Assembly: GCA_016214245.1 (NCBI GenBank)
Contig: JACROW010000081.1
Location: 1 to 16,786 of the forward strand
Source: Candidatus Omnitrophota bacterium
GTDB lineage: Bacteria > Omnitrophota > Gorgyraeia > 2-01-FULL-45-10
Direction: 5' to 3'
Length of the DNA stretch: 16,786 nucleotides
Positions 1 to 6,558 of the stretch are shown piece after piece. A program made the translations under genes and the position numbers. Positions within the stretch are counted from its first letter, which is position 1. Each line of letters opens with the position of its first letter. Below the pieces are notes generated by a model. It did not search any database. It was given only the letters and a program-made list of their open reading frames with translations, and was not told where the DNA came from.

Positions 1-1
1 C

Positions 2-118
2 GATTTTGCCTAACTGCGACCAATGAGCTATATATTTCGGTAGGTCTTGTCAGGCAAAATCTCCTTAAGGAAAAACCCTGATGGTTTTTCCTTAACGTCC
101 CGAACTATCGTTCGGGAC
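2..118. repeat. Cluster of three abutting perfect inverted repeats
   Basis: Three exact inverted repeats follow each other almost without a gap. The outermost has 10-base arms (2-11 and 52-61, GATTTTGCCT/AGGCAAAATC) around a 40-base loop that contains a further GACC/GGTC pair (18-21, 43-46). The second has 13-base arms (65-77 and 83-95) and a 5-base loop. The third has 9-base arms (97-105 and 110-118, GTCCCGAAC/GTTCGGGAC) and a 4-base loop. On the minus strand these lie downstream of the promoter at 170-198, and there is no ATG or GTG between 163 and the window edge. This could be a structured leader, a small RNA or a palindromic intergenic repeat. None of the three has a good U-tract on the minus strand, so simple terminators are unlikely. 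I cannot assign a known RNA family. Confidence 0.6.
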
Positions 119-169
119 TGTTCCTTTTCCTTTCGCAGGATGTCTATTGCCCTAAAAACCGAATGGTAA

Positions 170-198
170 ATTATATCAAAATTTAAACAATATTTCAA
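170..198 (-). promoter_or_regulatory. Predicted sigma70-type promoter reading out of the left edge
   Basis: On the minus strand TTGAAA (193-198) is followed after exactly 17 bases by TATAAT (170-175), a full consensus -10. The -35 overlaps the stop codon of the 60-residue membrane protein gene. Transcription would start near 163 and run left through the inverted-repeat cluster. No ATG or GTG occurs before the window ends, so the transcript is either a long leader or non-coding. Confidence 0.65.
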
Positions 199-377
199 CG
201 GGGAATTATTTTATTGCGGTCTATTTTGGGATCGTATTCGTACTTTAAAGCCGGCTCAAGAAATTTGTAATAACGCGTCTTAAAATCAAAAGAGCCATAT
301 ATCAAAGATAAGAACGTCTTTATGATAAGGGCGCTGACTGCCAATACCAGTAAAATCTTCGCTATCTTCAGGCTCAT
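195..377 (-). CDS. Small single-pass membrane protein of unknown function, coupled to rpoD
   Basis: This 60-residue protein has a short N-terminus (MSLKIAK) and one hydrophobic helix at about residues 6-26, followed by a polar, Tyr/Lys/Asp-rich tail of about 35 residues. It resembles a tiny signal-anchored protein, with the tail probably outside the membrane. I do not recognise the family. Its ATG overlaps the rpoD stop codon (ATGA at 374-377), which argues for a real, translationally coupled gene and makes it the last gene of the dnaG-rpoD operon. Its stop codon lies within the -35 box of the next promoter, so the operon probably ends here, although no classic terminator is visible between them. 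The frame could be fortuitous, but the ATGA overlap and clean hydrophobic segment favour a gene. Confidence 0.55.
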   Translation of the reverse strand: MSLKIAKILLVLAVSALIIKTFLSLIYGSFDFKTRYYKFLEPALKYEYDPKIDRNKIIPR

Positions 378-817
378 TCGGCAACGTTCATAGCAAGGAA
401 ATTCTTTAGTCTCCTGGATCTGATCGGATGCCTTAACTTCCTCAGCGCCTTCGCTTCAATCTGTCTCACGCGCTCCCTCGTGACTTTGAATACAGCGCCG
501 ACCTCTTCAAGCGTTCGAGGATAGCCGTCACCGATGCCGAAACGCAGCCTCAAGACCTTCTTTTCGCGATCCGTTAAGGTGTCCAACACATCGCCCATCT
601 GTTCTCTCAGCATAGAGTAGGCAGTTGCGTTTGCCGGCGATACAGCACGTTTATCCTCTATGAAATCCCCGAAGTGGGTATCGCCTTCATCGCCTATCGG
701 CGTCTGTAAAGATATCGGCTCTTGGGCTATCTTTAATATGCCCCTCACTTTATCCACCGGCATCCTCATCCTGTGGGCTATCTCTTCCGGGGTAGGCTCC
801 TTGCTCTTCTCCTGCAC
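374..817 (-). CDS. rpoD: RNA polymerase primary sigma factor RpoD, C-terminal part (regions 3 and 4), out of frame with the N-terminal part
   Basis: This is the downstream half of the primary sigma factor. Counting from the GTG at 817, it contains the end of region 3.0/3.1 ([11 protein letters not shown], residues 7-17), the region 3.2 finger ([18 protein letters not shown], 35-52) and region 4 ([16 protein letters not shown] from 71). The helix-turn-helix that reads the -35 box is at about 102-128 ([20 protein letters not shown]). The C-terminal residues are about 30 beyond the HTH, as is normal. The GTG is not the true start: in the same frame, codons for [12 protein letters not shown] continue upstream to about 853 and match the family, so this is one protein broken by a deletion at about 851-860 rather than a separate gene. 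It overlaps the next gene by ATGA. As it stands, the fragment could bind core polymerase and the -35 box weakly but could not melt DNA. Confidence 0.9.
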   Translation of the reverse strand: MQEKSKEPTPEEIAHRMRMPVDKVRGILKIAQEPISLQTPIGDEGDTHFGDFIEDKRAVSPANATAYSMLREQMGDVLDTLTDREKKVLRLRFGIGDGYPRTLEEVGAVFKVTRERVRQIEAKALRKLRHPIRSRRLKNFLAMNVAE

Positions 818-834
818 GAGCGTCCTCGAGACCC

Positions 835-1947
835 TTACAAGTTTGTTGATCGTCGCCCAACGGCCTTCATAAGTCCGATGTTGCCCTCTTGGATAAGATC
901 GAGAAAGGAAAGCCCGCGATTAGTGTATTTTTTGGCGATGCTCACGACAAGCCTTAGGTTTGCGGCGACGAGCTCTTTTTTAGCTTTATTGAACTTCACC
1001 TCTCTGGATTTGATCAGCTTGAAATGTTCTTTTATATCATCTATCGGTTCGCCGAAATTTCTCCCTAACGATCTTTTCCGTTTCATCAATCTCTTTATAT
1101 CCCGCCTACGCTTCCCCCTCCTAAGCCTGGCTATTCTTTCATCGAGCCTTGAAAGCTCATCAAGATACTCCTCCATCTTTTTTATAATCTCTTCTATGAC
1201 GGACATCGCGAGATTGAGCTCATTCAGCAACCGCGCGATGCTGGATTTATTTCTTGCCTTTCTAAGGCTATTGGCCTGCCGGATGAGCCTCCGTGTGAGC
1301 CTGGCGCCTTTGAGCCTCGCATCAATATTTATAAACTCTTCGGGGTTCATCTCATTCTTTAAAATCTTGTTCAATATATCTAACGCCTTTGACTTTGATA
1401 GCCGCACTTCCGATACGGCATCTCTCAATTTGCCCTCCGCGTCCTTTATCCGCGCTGCAATCTCTATCTCTTCTTTACGCGTTAATAACGGAATTTGCCC
1501 CATCTGCCTCAGGTACATCTTGACGGGATCGTCTATCTGAACTAGCTTTGCGATCTCTTCTTTAGGCGCTTCTTCTTTCTTCTCCTCTTGGATCTCGCCG
1601 CCCTCGACCGCCTCCGCTTCCTTAGCAAGCTCCTCTTCGCTGTCAACCAGCCTTATGTTCTCATCGCCAAGTATTCCCAGGATCTCGTCTATCTCCTCCG
1701 ATGAGACTATTTCAACCGGGAGGATATTATTAACCTCTTCGAATGTGAGATGTCCCTTCTCTTTACCAAGCGCTATCAATTCTGATAATCCCTTAAAGGG
1801 CTTCTTTTTGCTAAGGGCTTCTTTTTTGGAAGGCTTAAGCCCTTCCTTCAATCTTGGCTCTCCTATCACACGTTTTCTGAATAGTTTTCTACGGCGCGAT
1901 ATGGTGCGTCTCTTTTTTTGTGTATGTTTTACTCTTCGCCCTTTCAT
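835..1947 (-). CDS. rpoD: RNA polymerase primary sigma factor RpoD, N-terminal part, truncated by a frame-shifting deletion
   Basis: RpoD directs core polymerase to housekeeping promoters. Visible in order are an unusually basic N-terminus (23 Lys/Arg in the first 50 residues), region 1.1 (about 53-106), an acidic linker (105-131), region 1.2 ([22 protein letters not shown], about 139-160) and a large charged non-conserved region (about 170-310). Regions 2.1-2.2, the core-binding helix, follow ([18 protein letters not shown] to [10 protein letters not shown], about 324-363). After Val363 the expected '[21 protein letters not shown]' type segment is absent, and seven unrelated residues lead to a stop. 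The family sequence resumes in another frame with TINKLV. The missing part is region 2.3/2.4 and the start of 3.0, about 40 codons. The start (ATG at 1947) is six bases after the dnaG stop; no other Met is available before residue 144. Confidence 0.9.
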   Translation of the reverse strand: MKGRRVKHTQKKRRTISRRRKLFRKRVIGEPRLKEGLKPSKKEALSKKKPFKGLSELIALGKEKGHLTFEEVNNILPVEIVSSEEIDEILGILGDENIRLVDSEEELAKEAEAVEGGEIQEEKKEEAPKEEIAKLVQIDDPVKMYLRQMGQIPLLTRKEEIEIAARIKDAEGKLRDAVSEVRLSKSKALDILNKILKNEMNPEEFINIDARLKGARLTRRLIRQANSLRKARNKSSIARLLNELNLAMSVIEEIIKKMEEYLDELSRLDERIARLRRGKRRRDIKRLMKRKRSLGRNFGEPIDDIKEHFKLIKSREVKFNKAKKELVAANLRLVVSIAKKYTNRGLSFLDLIQEGNIGLMKAVGRRSTNL

Positions 1948-1953
1948 GGCACT

Positions 1954-3708
1954 TTAGACCTTGCTATTCCTAACTAGACTGTCATATTCCACAAGAAGCC
2001 GTTTCACTTTGTTCTCATCTTTTGAATTATGCGCAGCCTTTATCGCAACCTGAAGCCTGTCGAGCTCGTCCCTGATATTATCCTTTTTTATTCTCGCGAT
2101 GCAATCGGTCACGGCCTTTTCTTTATCTTGAAATGTCTCAGCAAGGCCCGCAACTTCAGATATTAAAATAGCGGCCTCCTCTTTATTCTCCAGATGGTTT
2201 ATGAGCTTCGCCGGACGGATCTCTTTACGCTCTTTATATAGCTCTATAATAACCTTGGCTATATCTCTCACAGCGGAATCTTTGAATTCATCTATCGATA
2301 GATTCTCTCCCACCATCTTGACAAACCTTCCCTCTTCTAGCATAAGCGATAGAACCATCTTCTCGGCGCTTCGAAAGTCCTTTTTTCCTTCCTGCGGCTC
2401 TATAATATAGTGACGTGCCTCGTAGTCGGGTTTCACCTTTTTAAGCTCTGTTCGTATCGCCTCTTCGTCCACCGATAAGGCCTCAGCGAGTCTCTTTACC
2501 AAATTTGATTTTAAAACAGCGTTGGATATCCTCGCGATGGTTGGCAGCATCTCAGCCGCTATCCTCGCCTTTCCGTGTGCGCTTTTTATGTCGAATCGGG
2601 AAGCAGTTTTATCGAGTTTGTAATCGAAGAGGTTCTTGCTCGATTTTATAACCCTCGTAAACTCTTCAGCTCCAAATTTACGTATGTAGCTATCCGGGTC
2701 GTAACCGCTCGGAAGCTCAGCTACATAGACGTTAACATCTTCGCTTATGAATATATCCAGATTACGCAAACTTGCAGCCTCCCCCGCTTCGTCGGGGTCA
2801 TATACCATTATCACTGTGTTGGTGAATCGTTTCAGTAACTTCACCTGGTCTATCGTAAGCGCCGTTCCAAGTGTCGCGATCAGGTTAGCAATACCGGCTT
2901 GATAAGGAATTATAAAATCGAGATACCCTTCCACCACCAGAACATATCCTCTCTTCTTTATATCTTCTTTACTGAAGTTCAACCCATAGAGGTTCCTTCC
3001 TTTGGAATATATATAAGTCTCGGGAGAATTTATGTATTTCGGAAGGCTTGCATCCAATACCCTTCCGCCGAACCCCACGATCCTTTCTTTTAAATCGATT
3101 ATTGGAAATATAACCCTGTGCCTAAATCTATCGTAATAGCCTCCCCGGTCATTCGCTATCGCAAGTCCGGCCTTCTCCAATACGGCCTCTTGAACTCCTC
3201 TCTTTTTGAAAAAGCTTAAAAGGGCCTCCCATGCATTCGGCGCATAGCCGATCTTGAAAAACTTAATCGTTTCATCGCCTATACCTCTTGAGTTTAGATA
3301 GTCTCTTGCAGTATCATCCCCTGCAAGGCACGTCTGGAAAAACTGGCAGGCCAGTTCATTTATCTTATAAAGCTGACTTGCAAAAGAGCTAACGTCCTCT
3401 TTCTGCCGTGTGATATTGCGCGGTAGTATTACCCCGGTCTTTTTTGCAAGCATTTCTATGACTTCCGGGAATTCGAGGTTTTCGTGCCGAATGACGAAAG
3501 AAAATACGTTTCCGCCGGCTCCGCATCCGAAACAATGAAAAATCTTTTTATCAGGGCTGACTACAAAAGAGGGGGTCTTCTCGTGATGAAATGGACAAAG
3601 GGCCTTATAGCTTCTGCCTGTCTTCTTCAATGGTATATAGCGGGATATGACCTCGACAATATCGGCCCTGTCCTGAATCTGGTCGATGACGTCCTCTGGA
3701 ATGGCCAT
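1954..3708 (-). CDS. dnaG: DNA primase
   Basis: DnaG makes the RNA primers for chromosome replication and works with the replicative helicase DnaB. The 584 residues show the full architecture. The N-terminal CHC2 zinc-binding domain has ligands Cys38, His41, Cys59 and Cys62 (LCPFHHEKTPSF, HCFGCGAGG). The catalytic TOPRIM core has VVEGYLD (Glu260) and VYDPDEAG (Asp304, Asp306), almost the same numbering as the E. coli enzyme. A helical C-terminal domain (about 430-584) corresponds to the helicase-binding region. Basic DNA-binding residues are visible around 213-240 (GFGGRVL, PKYINSPET). The start ATG shares one base with the nif3 stop (TAATG), which implies coupled translation. The gene sits directly before rpoD, the order known from bacterial macromolecular-synthesis operons. 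The length is normal and nothing looks damaged. Confidence 0.97.
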   Translation of the reverse strand: MAIPEDVIDQIQDRADIVEVISRYIPLKKTGRSYKALCPFHHEKTPSFVVSPDKKIFHCFGCGAGGNVFSFVIRHENLEFPEVIEMLAKKTGVILPRNITRQKEDVSSFASQLYKINELACQFFQTCLAGDDTARDYLNSRGIGDETIKFFKIGYAPNAWEALLSFFKKRGVQEAVLEKAGLAIANDRGGYYDRFRHRVIFPIIDLKERIVGFGGRVLDASLPKYINSPETYIYSKGRNLYGLNFSKEDIKKRGYVLVVEGYLDFIIPYQAGIANLIATLGTALTIDQVKLLKRFTNTVIMVYDPDEAGEAASLRNLDIFISEDVNVYVAELPSGYDPDSYIRKFGAEEFTRVIKSSKNLFDYKLDKTASRFDIKSAHGKARIAAEMLPTIARISNAVLKSNLVKRLAEALSVDEEAIRTELKKVKPDYEARHYIIEPQEGKKDFRSAEKMVLSLMLEEGRFVKMVGENLSIDEFKDSAVRDIAKVIIELYKERKEIRPAKLINHLENKEEAAILISEVAGLAETFQDKEKAVTDCIARIKKDNIRDELDRLQVAIKAAHNSKDENKVKRLLVEYDSLVRNSKV

Positions 3709-4661
3709 TACCTTCTCACCCTCACAAACCCGGAACAGGGTATTATCTTAAACTTTGCCTTTTTCTCAAGAGAATCCAAAAGCAGATTCAATCCGAGAGT
3801 ATCGCTTGCTATGTGGCCTGCGATGACGATATTGATCTGTTCATCCTTCGCGTTCTTAAAATGCTCTTCGCTCAAGTGCATCGACAGAATAGTTCCTACG
3901 CCTGCCTGAGACAGCCTCGCGAATATCTTCTTCGGCCCTTCTGTCCCCCCCGTCATATCAACGAAAACCCTGCCTGCGTCCTTATCCGGGTCCCCGATTA
4001 AAACCCGGGGCCCTGAGTTCTTCTTCAGCGCATCAGAATATTCCGGTATATTCTTTAATATCGCAAGAACCTGTGATAATTTTTTTGGCCTTTTCCTATC
4101 AAATAATTTCTGCAGGTAATTTGCCACGTGGTTGTCGGCCGGGGTATGGACGCACATGAGCGGTATATCTAAAAGCCTCGCAATGTCGACAGCCCTGGTA
4201 TGGTTTGCCGGCGACACGGCTCTCCTGACCTCCTCGATTCTCTCTTTCAAAAGGTTCCTTCCCACTTCCAGCGGTATCCCAAAATTTTTTAAGATTATTG
4301 CCTGCATATGCATCACGCCGTAAAACCCGGCCCAGGCAGCGCCTTCGGGGTGATGCGCCATAACCAGATCCACGGCCTCGCCTCTTTCGTTAAGTCTATC
4401 GGCTGCCAATATCTCAGCGCCTTCCATATCTATCCCTATCATTATGCTGTTGATATCGCTATTTGGGTCGCCATGCAGTATCCTTGTATCCACATAGGGA
4501 TGCCGAAGCGTCTCTCTGTCGTAACTCTTCTTATCTACGCCCTTCAGCCTGCGAAATTCTTTTCTTGCCTTGGCAAGCTCCTCGTCTATCTCCCTTTTAG
4601 TGCGCGGGTCCTTTTCAAGACCTTTCTTGATGACAAAATTATATATATCGACCAATCGCAT
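3708..4661 (-). CDS. NIF3-like (DUF34) putative metal-binding protein
   Basis: This 317-residue member of the NIF3/DUF34 family shows its typical metal-site signatures: MAHHPEG (His103, His104), VHTPADNH (His172, Asp176), MHLSEEH (His262, His267) and AGHIASD (His283, Asp287). The family forms toroidal hexamers with a dinuclear metal centre. Its exact biochemical role is unsettled (GTP cyclohydrolase-like and metal-chaperone roles have been proposed). About 55 charged residues at the N-terminus precede the conserved region. A clear GGAG lies seven bases before the ATG. It lies between cvpA and dnaG; a nif3 homologue near dnaG and sigA is also known from Bacillus (yqfO), so the link with primase and sigma factor is not unique to this genome. 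Function here is not inferred beyond family membership. Confidence 0.88.
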   Translation of the reverse strand: MRLVDIYNFVIKKGLEKDPRTKREIDEELAKARKEFRRLKGVDKKSYDRETLRHPYVDTRILHGDPNSDINSIMIGIDMEGAEILAADRLNERGEAVDLVMAHHPEGAAWAGFYGVMHMQAIILKNFGIPLEVGRNLLKERIEEVRRAVSPANHTRAVDIARLLDIPLMCVHTPADNHVANYLQKLFDRKRPKKLSQVLAILKNIPEYSDALKKNSGPRVLIGDPDKDAGRVFVDMTGGTEGPKKIFARLSQAGVGTILSMHLSEEHFKNAKDEQINIVIAGHIASDTLGLNLLLDSLEKKAKFKIIPCSGFVRVRR

Positions 4662-4682
4662 ATACCTGCTCCTTCGTATTTG

Positions 4683-5309
4683 TCACTCTTCCCATTTCTG
4701 CTTACGCGCCTTTTTTTCTTTCTGGATCTTCGGCGCTATAGACTTATCAGATACGAGGTCTTTTACAAGACCTTCCCTGTCGGCCGCAAGGCCTTCCACC
4801 TTTATGGTTGGCAGAATCCCAGAGCACTTTTCATAGATAGTCGGGCCTATCCTTAGGAAGTGCATGCCTATTATCGACTTATCCCTAATAGACCATTGAA
4901 GATAGGTCATCGGCATCAGGGCTATGATCGTCAAAATAAGGCTCGCTACGATAGACGCTCTCATTATGCCGATGGTCAACCCGCCAAACCGTTCAATGAA
5001 GGGATGCCATTCCACCTTGATGATCTTGTCCAAAAACGCCTTTAATATCTTGAATATAAATCCTATAATTACAGCCAATAGGAGGTAACTTAAAAAGTTT
5101 GAAAGATCTAAAGGCATGTTAAAAATATTCTGCGAGATCCAAATGCCTATTCTTTTATAATAATGAAGGCATAAAACTATGATTGCGAGACTGCCTACGG
5201 CGGGGAATATTTCGTGGCTCAAGCCCTCTTGAAAAGCGACATAACTTATTCTAATTATTAGAATTATGACTAATAGATCTATCCAATTTATCCGTTTTAT
5301 TATCTCCAT
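4683..5309 (-). CDS. CvpA family inner-membrane protein
   Basis: This 208-residue protein has about four hydrophobic segments (roughly 9-25, 33-50, 68-90 and 110-132). It has the CvpA-type layout: an N-terminal 'NWIDLLVIILIIRISYVAFQEGL' type helix pair, a central amphipathic region (FLDKIIKVEWHPFIERFGG) and a small-residue-rich third segment. A polar Lys/Glu-rich tail follows from about residue 160, ending KKARKQKWEE. CvpA proteins were named for colicin V production in E. coli and are linked to envelope homeostasis; the molecular activity is unknown. It is the first gene after the promoter at 5336-5364, with a leader of only about 20 bases and no obvious Shine-Dalgarno. It leads the operon that includes dnaG and rpoD. 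The start is the first ATG after the promoter; a leaderless-like or weakly initiated start is possible. Confidence 0.8.
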   Translation of the reverse strand: MEIIKRINWIDLLVIILIIRISYVAFQEGLSHEIFPAVGSLAIIVLCLHYYKRIGIWISQNIFNMPLDLSNFLSYLLLAVIIGFIFKILKAFLDKIIKVEWHPFIERFGGLTIGIMRASIVASLILTIIALMPMTYLQWSIRDKSIIGMHFLRIGPTIYEKCSGILPTIKVEGLAADREGLVKDLVSDKSIAPKIQKEKKARKQKWEE

Positions 5310-5335
5310 AGACAGGCTTATTCGAAAGAATTAAA

Positions 5336-5364
5336 AGTATACCATAATATTTGATGATTGTCAA
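5336..5364 (-). promoter_or_regulatory. Predicted sigma70-type promoter of the cvpA-nif3-dnaG-rpoD operon
   Basis: On the minus strand TTGACA (5359-5364) is separated by exactly 17 bases from TATACT (5336-5341). The predicted start of transcription is near 5329, about 20 bases before the cvpA ATG. It lies in the only gap between the PilZ gene and cvpA, so the operon has its own start. Confidence 0.8.
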
Positions 5365-5386
5365 GGTAGGCGGGTTACATGGGGTA

Positions 5387-5833
5387 TTATTTCGTCATGT
5401 CCCAGCGGGGGGCCTGACGCCGTTCGCTTAAACGTATGAAATTATCTATGAGATCGACATCCTCTTTTTCTATCTTTGTAAAACAGACGCCCAGGCGATA
5501 ATGGCTTGCTGTTTTCATAACGCAAGAGGTAACTCTACCTATTACCTTCACGGACTCTTTACGTTCCCCGCCGGCGACATTTGTGAATGGCGTCGGGTCG
5601 ATCTTGATGTCCAAAATAACGCCGGGAGGTATTATGTATGGGGAATCGATGGCGCAACCTATTACGCTGATGTCCAAAAGGTTGGCTTTAACGAAAACTA
5701 CCTCAGCCGCTTCAGACTTTATTGAACTCTTTGGGATGTTAAGCTTGACCGTCTTTTCCGTAGATTCGTTTATAGCATATTCGGCTAAGGCCTCTACCGT
5801 CTCTCTCTTTTTAGCCCTCGTATTTAACGGCAT
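5387..5833 (-). CDS. PilZ-domain protein (possible cyclic-di-GMP receptor)
   Basis: The 148 residues form a single PilZ-type beta-barrel with little else. The DxSxxG motif is clear (LLDISVIGCAID, about residues 53-64), followed by hydrophobic strands (GVILDIKI, VKVIGRVTSCV, HYRLGVCFTKI) and a C-terminal helix (EDVDLIDNFIRLSERRQ). PilZ domains usually bind cyclic-di-GMP through an RxxxR motif 20-30 residues before DxSxxG. Here the only candidate is RAKKR at residues 6-10, about 45 residues upstream, so binding is uncertain. A strong GGAGG five bases before the ATG and a dedicated promoter show that it is transcribed separately from both neighbours. The target of regulation (motility, adhesion or polysaccharide) cannot be read from the context. 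Confidence 0.8.
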   Translation of the reverse strand: MPLNTRAKKRETVEALAEYAINESTEKTVKLNIPKSSIKSEAAEVVFVKANLLDISVIGCAIDSPYIIPPGVILDIKIDPTPFTNVAGGERKESVKVIGRVTSCVMKTASHYRLGVCFTKIEKEDVDLIDNFIRLSERRQAPRWDMTK

Positions 5834-5838
5834 ATCTG

Positions 5839-5843
5839 CCTCC
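5839..5843 (-). promoter_or_regulatory. Strong Shine-Dalgarno of the PilZ gene
   Basis: GGAGG on the minus strand lies five bases before the ATG at 5833. It fixes the start of the PilZ protein. Confidence 0.8.
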
Positions 5844-5856
5844 GATTATCAGTTAA

Positions 5857-5885
5857 ATAATACCCTATCGCTTTCAATTTGTCAA
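5857..5885 (-). promoter_or_regulatory. Predicted sigma70-type promoter of the PilZ gene
   Basis: On the minus strand TTGACA (5880-5885) lies exactly 17 bases before TATTAT (5857-5862). The start of transcription would be near 5850, leaving a leader of about 17 bases that carries GGAGG. A hairpin terminator lies just upstream (5895-5950), which insulates the gene from the unit before it. Confidence 0.8.
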
Positions 5886-5894
5886 TATACACAA

Positions 5895-5950
5895 AAAAAG
5901 AGGTTCTCTGAATTAGACACCCCCTTTAATGGTTTGTAGAACCTCTTTTT
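5895..5950. terminator. Bidirectional hairpin terminator with a large loop
   Basis: A perfect 13-base inverted repeat (5895-5907 and 5938-5950, AGAGGTTCT/AGAACCTCT flanked by A and T runs) encloses a 30-base loop. On the minus strand the hairpin is followed by a run of seven T, and it ends the 119/52-residue unit just eight bases after the small gene's stop. On the plus strand it also ends in a T run. The loop is longer than in a typical intrinsic terminator. Confidence 0.75.
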
Positions 5951-5958
5951 AAAATATA

Positions 5959-6117
5959 TTAAACGTGATTCAACCGCGATTTCAAAAACCGCGATTCGAA
6001 AAAGGTCATCTCGCGATTTATATCGTTGTACATCCTTTTGGCTTTCCTGTACATAAAATATCTCGATACCTTTTTACCGATCGTGCCATGCAGCCTTCTT
6101 GTGCTTAAATATGGCAT
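5959..6117 (-). CDS. Small basic protein of 52 residues, unknown function
   Basis: This short reading frame is supported by context rather than homology. It starts at ATG 6117, four bases after AGGGGGTGA, a very strong Shine-Dalgarno that overlaps the stop codon of the preceding 119-residue gene, so translation is probably coupled. It ends eight bases before the hairpin terminator, as expected of a last gene. The product has 13 Lys/Arg against 3 acidic residues, plus many aromatic residues (for example SRYFMYRKAKRMY at 18-30). Near its C-terminus are two similar stretches, ESRFL and KSRLN, from a near-repeat of the DNA (about 5972-6001). No membrane helix is visible. A nucleic-acid-binding peptide or an RNA-level function is possible; I do not recognise a family. 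Confidence 0.5.
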   Translation of the reverse strand: MPYLSTRRLHGTIGKKVSRYFMYRKAKRMYNDINREMTFFESRFLKSRLNHV

Positions 6118-6121
6118 AAGG

Positions 6122-6481
6122 TCACCCCCTTATAAAGCTTACCTTGAAGTAGTGGAGGAACGCTATAGTGTAGAGCCGTCTATCCACTACCGCATAAAAT
6201 ATTCCCGCTATTTTACAAATAAGCTTATCCGTACCAAGGCCGTCATTATGCTCCTTAAAGACAGAAAAATGCCGCTTCCCCAGAGGGGCGCTATTATTCT
6301 CTAGATCTATCCATTCTTTTAAATCATGCCCCTCGCTTAACTTCTTAACATCCTTTATAAAATAAAAACACCTTCTTTCGGTTGTTGAGATGAAGCCATC
6401 TTTCTCAAAAACCTCTCTCAAGAAGATGTCTTTCTTGCGGGACTCTATTGATTTTCGATGTTTAAAGGTAACTTCGTGCAT
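6122..6481 (-). CDS. Uncharacterised protein of 119 residues
   Basis: The family is not recognised. The frame can be read from an ATG at 6493, but that ATG is followed at once by GGAGG, which stands five bases before a second ATG at 6481. The second start is therefore preferred and gives 119 residues. The protein looks soluble and globular. A charged N-terminus (HRKSIESRKKDIFLREVFEKDGF) precedes a cluster of aromatic and Lys residues (RRCFYFIKDVKKL), and the C-terminus is hydrophobic and beta-like (KLICKIAGIFYAVVDRRLYTIAFLHYF, about 90-114). There are two Cys residues but no CxxC motif. It is the first gene of a small stand-alone unit with a consensus promoter and a terminator, which argues for a real, expressed gene of independent function. 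Confidence 0.65.
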   Translation of the reverse strand: MHEVTFKHRKSIESRKKDIFLREVFEKDGFISTTERRCFYFIKDVKKLSEGHDLKEWIDLENNSAPLGKRHFSVFKEHNDGLGTDKLICKIAGIFYAVVDRRLYTIAFLHYFKVSFIRG

Positions 6482-6558
6482 TGGGGCCTCCATAAAATAC
6501 TTTTTAAAACTTTTTATTTATATCCCCAAAAAAAATACTGCCTTTAATCTCAATATTA

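Noticed and set aside
1-61. tRNA gene or other standard RNA at the left edge
   Set aside because: The 10-base arms enclose only about 40 bases; there is no cloverleaf, T-loop sequence or CCA end.
2-118. CRISPR array
   Set aside because: The repeats are inverted and of different sequence; there are no regularly spaced direct repeats and no cas genes.
835-870. Programmed frameshift as the explanation of the rpoD break
   Set aside because: A slip of one base would not restore the roughly 40 missing codons; sequence is absent, not merely out of frame. No slippery site or downstream pseudoknot is evident.
773-1540. Plus-strand open frame of 255 codons opposite rpoD
   Set aside because: It spans the rpoD break and is rich in Ser, Leu and Phe, the pattern expected from the opposite strand of a Lys/Glu/Arg-rich gene. 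No Shine-Dalgarno or family match.
4308-4856. Plus-strand open frame of 182 codons
   Set aside because: It lies opposite the nif3/cvpA junction, whose minus-strand genes have clear family motifs and ribosome sites; no recognisable domain.
5972-6001. Direct repeat of about 15 bases as a mobile-element footprint
   Set aside because: Two imperfect copies only, lying inside the small basic gene where they encode similar residues; no transposase or inverted ends nearby.
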